From Pseudomonadota bacterium (GTDB lineage Bacteria; Pseudomonadota; Gammaproteobacteria; Pseudomonadales; Halieaceae), in contig JAUVBI010000112.1 in assembly GCA_030591305.1 (NCBI GenBank), positions 1 through 9,686 on the forward strand: 9,686 nt of DNA. Direction: 5' to 3'. Positions 6,568 through 9,686 of this stretch are shown one piece after another. Within the stretch, counting starts at the first letter, position 1. Every line of letters begins with the position of its first letter. A program made the translations under genes and the position numbers. The notes below the pieces were generated by a model, which was not told the DNA's origin, ran no database searches, and saw only the letters and a list, made by a program, of their open reading frames with translations.

Positions 6568-8083
6568 GCTTGATGACCTGCTCTTCTATCTTTTTCTTCC
6601 AGATTTTGGGGCCAATTTCATGCACCGAGACGCCGCGCGCATCAACCGCCACACTTACCGGCATGTCCTTCACTTCAAACTCATAGATAGCGTCCATGCC
6701 CATCTCGGGAAAAGCCACCACCCTGGCAGAGGTAATGGCCTTGGAGACCAGGTAGGCGGCACCCCCTACGGCCATTAAATACACCGCACCGTGCTTCTTG
6801 ATGGCTGCAATTCCGGTTGGCCCGCGCTCGGCCTTGCCTATCATGCCCAGTAAACCGGTTTCTTCCAGGATAAAGTCGGTGAACTTGTCCATGCGGGTGG
6901 CGGTGGTTGGCCCGGCCGGGCCCATCACTTCATCACGCACGGGATCGACAGGCCCCACGTAATAGATAAATTTACCTTTCAAGTCCACGTCGCTTGGCAG
7001 GCCCTCGCCACTTTCAATCAGTTCTTTCATTTTCTTGTGGGCGGCATCGCGACCTGTGTACATTTTTCCGGACAGCAAAATCGTATCTCCCGGCTGCCAC
7101 TGGGCGGCCTCTTCACGGGTCACTGTATCGAGGTTTACCCGGCGCACGTCCTCACCCACGTCCCAGGTAATATCGGGCCAATCGTCAATATTGGGCGGTG
7201 TCTGCAGTGAGGGACCCGTGCCGTCCAGTACAAAGTGAGTATGCCGGGTGGCGGCGCAGTTGGGAATCATTGCCACTGGCAGCGAGGCGGCATGGGTGGG
7301 AAAATCCTTGATTTTGACATCCATTACCGTGGTCAGGCCGCCCAGGCCCTGGGCGCCAATGCCCAATTTGTTAACGGCATCCATAATTTCCAGTCGCAGC
7401 TCCTCAACGCGGTTACCGGGGCCTTTTTTACGCAGGTCGTGAATGTCGATGGGGTCCATCAGCGCTTCTTTTGCCATCAAAGCCGCCTTCTCCGCCGTAC
7501 CACCAATACCAATACCCAGCATACCCGGGGGACACCAGCCCGCCCCCATGGTCGGGATTGTTTTGACGACCCAGTCGACGATACTGTCGGAAGGGTTGAG
7601 CATGACCAGCTTGGACTTGTTCTCGGAACCGCCGCCTTTGGCTGCAACTTGCACATCTACCGTGTCACCTTCTACCACTTCCATGTGAATAACGGCCGGG
7701 GTATTGTCGCCCGTGTTTTTTCTGGCCCCCGCTGGGTCTGCCAGAATAGAGGCCCGCAAGACATTATCCGGGTTGGTATAGGCACGGCGCACACCCTCGT
7801 TGACCATCCCCGTCACCGACAAAGTGGAGTCCCACTGCACGTCCATACCTATTTTCAGGAAAACTGTGACGATGCCCGTATCCTGGCAAATGGGCCTGTG
7901 GCCCATGGCACACATGCGCGAGTTGATCAAAATTTGAGCCATGGCGTCTTTTGCGGCGGGGTTTTGCTCGCGCTCATAAGCTTCAAAAACGGCTTTTACG
8001 AAATCTACCGGGTGGTAGTAGGAAATGAATTGCAGCGCGTCGGCAACGCTGTCGATGAAATCGTCCTGACGGATTATAGTCAT
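6560..8083 (-). CDS. Class I (iron-sulfur) fumarate hydratase
   Basis: Interconverts fumarate and malate in the citric acid cycle with an oxygen-sensitive [4Fe-4S] cluster. The three cluster cysteines are visible at C66 (ICQDTG), C184 (GWCPPG) and C276 (PNCAATR), with spacing as in known class I fumarases. The C-terminal beta part shows GDTILLSGKMYTGRDAAHKK (332-351), GPVDPVRDEVMGPAGPTTATRMDK (377-400) and KAERGPTGIAAIKKHGAVYL (417-436), so both halves are fused in one 507-residue chain. The ATG at 8083 is chosen because AGGG lies 8 nt upstream and the next in-frame ATG (8125) abuts the -10 box. fumA or fumB would be the E. coli-style symbol; I cannot decide. sbcB overlaps its end by 8 nt. 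Confidence 0.96.
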   Translation of the reverse strand: MTIIRQDDFIDSVADALQFISYYHPVDFVKAVFEAYEREQNPAAKDAMAQILINSRMCAMGHRPICQDTGIVTVFLKIGMDVQWDSTLSVTGMVNEGVRRAYTNPDNVLRASILADPAGARKNTGDNTPAVIHMEVVEGDTVDVQVAAKGGGSENKSKLVMLNPSDSIVDWVVKTIPTMGAGWCPPGMLGIGIGGTAEKAALMAKEALMDPIDIHDLRKKGPGNRVEELRLEIMDAVNKLGIGAQGLGGLTTVMDVKIKDFPTHAASLPVAMIPNCAATRHTHFVLDGTGPSLQTPPNIDDWPDITWDVGEDVRRVNLDTVTREEAAQWQPGDTILLSGKMYTGRDAAHKKMKELIESGEGLPSDVDLKGKFIYYVGPVDPVRDEVMGPAGPTTATRMDKFTDFILEETGLLGMIGKAERGPTGIAAIKKHGAVYLMAVGGAAYLVSKAITSARVVAFPEMGMDAIYEFEVKDMPVSVAVDARGVSVHEIGPKIWKKKIEEQVIKLV

Positions 8084-8125
8084 GGCTCTGGCCCTGTGTG
8101 CGGATGGACAAAAATTCAGAGCCAT
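8082..8125 (-). promoter_or_regulatory. Inverted repeat spanning the fumarase leader
   Basis: ATGGCTCTG at 8082-8090 and CAGAGCCAT at 8117-8125 are perfect 9-bp reverse complements, 26 nt apart. In the minus-strand transcript the 5' end of the leader could pair with the bases right before and into the start codon. The AGGG ribosome binding site (8095-8092) would then sit in the loop at the edge of the stem. Whether most of the upstream arm is transcribed depends on the exact start point, expected near 8119-8120. Confidence 0.55.
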
Positions 8126-8156
8126 ATTATAGCCCGAAATGAACCGCTAGAGTTAA
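8126..8156 (-). promoter_or_regulatory. Candidate fumarase promoter
   Basis: A consensus TATAAT lies at 8131-8126 on the minus strand. The best -35 is TTAACT at 8156-8151 (four of six consensus bases), with a long 19-nt spacer. It falls in the 76-nt gap after the coiled-coil gene, where no terminator is seen, so read-through from upstream may add to it. Confidence 0.5.
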
Positions 8157-8159
8157 AGC

Positions 8160-8930
8160 TTAGGGAGCTGCCTGCAAAGCACGGATATCCGCCTGCATAC
8201 GGGTCAAAGCAGAATTAACCTGACTACGAAATGCATTGATTGAGTCCAGCCATTCCTTGTTATCTTTGACCTGTTTGCTCATCTTGGCGAATTCCAGGTT
8301 GATACGATTCAAGTCGTCCGCTACTCGCTCAACTTCGGCTTGACTGGATTTTGCGCTGCCCATAAGGCGGTCGAGGTCAGCAGCGACCCTCTTCAGCTTC
8401 GCGATATCGCCGGAAGCTGCTTTGAGTTGGGACTGGGTAGTGCTCAGGGATTTTGTCGTGCTGGCCAATTTGCTGGTATTTGTTTTATTACTCTTTTCCA
8501 AGGCTTCAATTTTGGCCTTATGCTTGCGCCACGCCCCGGCCCACAATTTGTCGACCTCGGAATACAGCTCTTTGATTTTCACCGCCATGGCGGCGGTGTT
8601 CTGGCTGAGGCCCTCATCTGTATCGGAGAGCCGGTCTTCCAGATCGCTGATACGCACTTCATATCTGGCCATCAAATGACCGGATTGCTCCAACTGTTCC
8701 TGTAATTGCCAGGCCCAGGCGCAGGCTACGGCGGCAATGACCAAAGAAACCGTGAGGAACAATCTGGTCCAGATTCCCGCCCCAGCGGCACCCCCCGTGG
8801 AGGCGCCCCCACCACCCTTGCCCTTACCACGCGCCGGTCTAGCGGTGCGTGTTTGGCGGGCGGCAAAGTGGGGTTCCGCGTCCCGCGAGGGCACTATGGA
8901 AGGAATATGGTCCAGGTCATCATGAGACAT
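8160..8930 (-). CDS. Single-pass membrane protein with long coiled coil
   Basis: No family recognised. The 256-residue protein has a polar, proline- and arginine-containing N-terminus (1-33), a Gly/Ala-rich linker with GKGKGGGGAST around 35-46, one membrane segment at about 54-74 (WTRLFLTVSLVIAAVACAWAW) and then an almost continuous helical, coiled-coil-like stretch from 76 to about 250 rich in K, E, S and L heptads. The basic N-terminus suggests the short tail is cytoplasmic and the coiled coil periplasmic, but topology is inferred. The start MSHDDLDHIP at 8930 is chosen because it lies 11 nt after the preceding stop; an earlier in-frame ATG at 8993 would overlap that gene by 52 nt. It probably shares a transcript with the PuuD-like gene. 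A scaffold or cell-envelope role is possible; nothing catalytic is seen. Confidence 0.8.
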   Translation of the reverse strand: MSHDDLDHIPSIVPSRDAEPHFAARQTRTARPARGKGKGGGGASTGGAAGAGIWTRLFLTVSLVIAAVACAWAWQLQEQLEQSGHLMARYEVRISDLEDRLSDTDEGLSQNTAAMAVKIKELYSEVDKLWAGAWRKHKAKIEALEKSNKTNTSKLASTTKSLSTTQSQLKAASGDIAKLKRVAADLDRLMGSAKSSQAEVERVADDLNRINLEFAKMSKQVKDNKEWLDSINAFRSQVNSALTRMQADIRALQAAP

Positions 8931-8941
8931 GCAACTATTGC

Positions 8942-9559
8942 CTACAGCATTGCCATCAGGGCACCCAACACGACCGTCAGGCCAATGCTGCAATGGATAA
9001 CACCTTTGACCGAAGCCATGGGGCCCATCTTGCCGACTATAGCGTTCACTTCAAGCGCGACAATAACTGCGCAGGCAGCGTAAAAACCCATATCGGAACC
9101 ACTGAGCACCAGGTGCTTGGAACCCAGCATACCCATCAGCATGGGGCCGGAGAGCAAGGTATTGGTACGAGAAGCAAGGCCGGCCTTGGCCGCAGCAGCA
9201 GGGCCATCGCCCTCTATCATGCCCAGTACAATTTTCTGGTTAGGCCAGATAATCAGCCAGACGTTGAGGAACATGAAAATGCCCGCCAGTGCGCCCATCC
9301 AAATCATGGGCATGCCCAGAATATTGGTGCTGGCACCTACCATGTGCAACAGACTGAGGCCCGTCAGGAAGGTAAACATCGCACCCCAGCGAAACCACCA
9401 CAGCGCACGCGGAGCCAGCTTCTTAACTGCGTCAGCCTTGGCATCGGCCTCGGCTTCCTTAAAATATTCACCCTGAATAAAGTTGAAGTAGTACAGCAAA
9501 CCTATCCAGGTAATGCCGAACATCACGTGCGCCCACCTGAAAATAAATTCGAGAATCAT
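8942..9559 (-). CDS. PuuD-like (urate hydroxylase N-terminal domain) membrane protein
   Basis: A 205-residue integral membrane protein with about five to six hydrophobic segments (roughly 5-28, 55-74, 84-106, 134-150, 157-177, 184-203). The stretches FRWAHVMFGITWIGLLYYFNF (7-27) and APRALWWFRWGAM (49-61) are typical of the membrane domain of bacterial urate hydroxylase PuuD. Known PuuD proteins are about twice as long and end in a cytochrome c domain with CXXCH; that part is absent here, so urate oxidation cannot be assumed. Histidines H11, H72, H149 and H189 could be heme or metal ligands, but this is speculative. The ATG at 9559 follows AGGTGA with the AGG seven nt upstream, which is better supported than the open-frame ATG at 9604. 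The coiled-coil membrane gene follows after 11 nt. No other purine-catabolism gene is in view. Confidence 0.82.
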   Translation of the reverse strand: MILEFIFRWAHVMFGITWIGLLYYFNFIQGEYFKEAEADAKADAVKKLAPRALWWFRWGAMFTFLTGLSLLHMVGASTNILGMPMIWMGALAGIFMFLNVWLIIWPNQKIVLGMIEGDGPAAAAKAGLASRTNTLLSGPMLMGMLGSKHLVLSGSDMGFYAACAVIVALEVNAIVGKMGPMASVKGVIHCSIGLTVVLGALMAML

Positions 9560-9595
9560 AAAATCACCTTTTTTGTTATGGATGTAACCGCCACT

Positions 9596-9618
9596 ATTGT
9601 ACACCGTCTAAGAGACGG
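9596..9618 (-). promoter_or_regulatory. Candidate promoter with palindrome, PuuD-like gene
   Basis: TACAAT at 9601-9596 on the minus strand is a fair -10 box, 36 nt before the ATG. Directly upstream, in the -35/-10 spacer, lies a perfect inverted repeat CCGTCT-AAG-AGACGG (9604-9618). No good -35 is found. The palindrome may be an operator for a regulator that replaces or blocks -35 recognition, or simply a small hairpin following the terminator. Confidence 0.4.
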
Positions 9619-9624
9619 AGACAT

Positions 9625-9650
9625 AAAAAAACCCCGCCCAAAGCGAGGTT
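9625..9650 (-). terminator. Rho-independent terminator of an upstream gene
   Basis: On the minus strand AACCTCGC, a 5-nt loop TTTGG and GCGGGGTT form an 8-bp stem with one G-T pair, running into seven consecutive T residues. It serves a minus-strand gene entering from the right. That gene's stop is probably within 9651-9686, where TAA and TGA occur in different frames; too little is visible to name it. Confidence 0.85.
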
Positions 9651-9686
9651 CTTTCGTCAGTCGGATCGACTTATTTTCTTCTTGAG

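Noticed and set aside
7235..8218. 327-residue plus-strand open frame opposite the fumarase
   Set aside because: It is antisense to a clearly conserved enzyme, its composition is unlike a real protein (many H, R, G, N), and it has no family motif.
8849..9685. 278-residue plus-strand open frame opposite the PuuD-like and coiled-coil genes
   Set aside because: It is a shadow of two supported minus-strand genes, rich in H, Q and R, and also reads through the terminator.

Overview
The window looks like chromosomal housekeeping DNA from a gammaproteobacterium. This rests on the order murJ-ribF-ileS, a class I (iron-sulfur) fumarase, an SbcB-type exonuclease I, and a PyrB of the roughly 340-residue kind I remember from Shewanella-like bacteria. 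A marine group such as Cellvibrionales/Halieaceae would fit, but that is inference. Every gene I can support lies on the minus strand, so transcription runs from high to low coordinates.

Right block (about 9650 to 8160). A minus-strand rho-independent terminator closes a gene lying outside the window. It is followed by a promoter candidate and a two-gene unit: a short membrane protein related to the N-terminal domain of urate hydroxylase PuuD, then, 11 nt later, a single-pass membrane protein with a long coiled coil.

Middle block (8156 to 5119). A good -10 box drives a class I fumarase whose short leader can fold so that its 5' end pairs next to the start codon. The fumarase stop overlaps the TTG start of sbcB (exonuclease I) by 8 nt.

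Intergenic region (5118 to 4620). This 499-nt gap holds no convincing gene but carries two long inverted repeats. The first, 4899-5092, is an imperfect palindrome just past sbcB. The second, 4664-4776, is a 30-bp stem enclosing two small CATCCATG-type hairpins, placed in the probable 5' leader of pyrB. Between them lies a pyrB promoter candidate.

Left block (4619 to 1). pyrB (GTG start) is followed after 14 nt by murJ (lipid II flippase). After a 99-nt gap come ribF (riboflavin kinase/FAD synthetase) and, 16 nt later, the first 311 codons of ileS, which runs off the left edge.

I see no mobile-element gene, CRISPR array, tRNA, rRNA or defence system. The most unusual content is the non-coding structure around pyrB, the leader fold of the fumarase, and the short PuuD-like plus coiled-coil pair.
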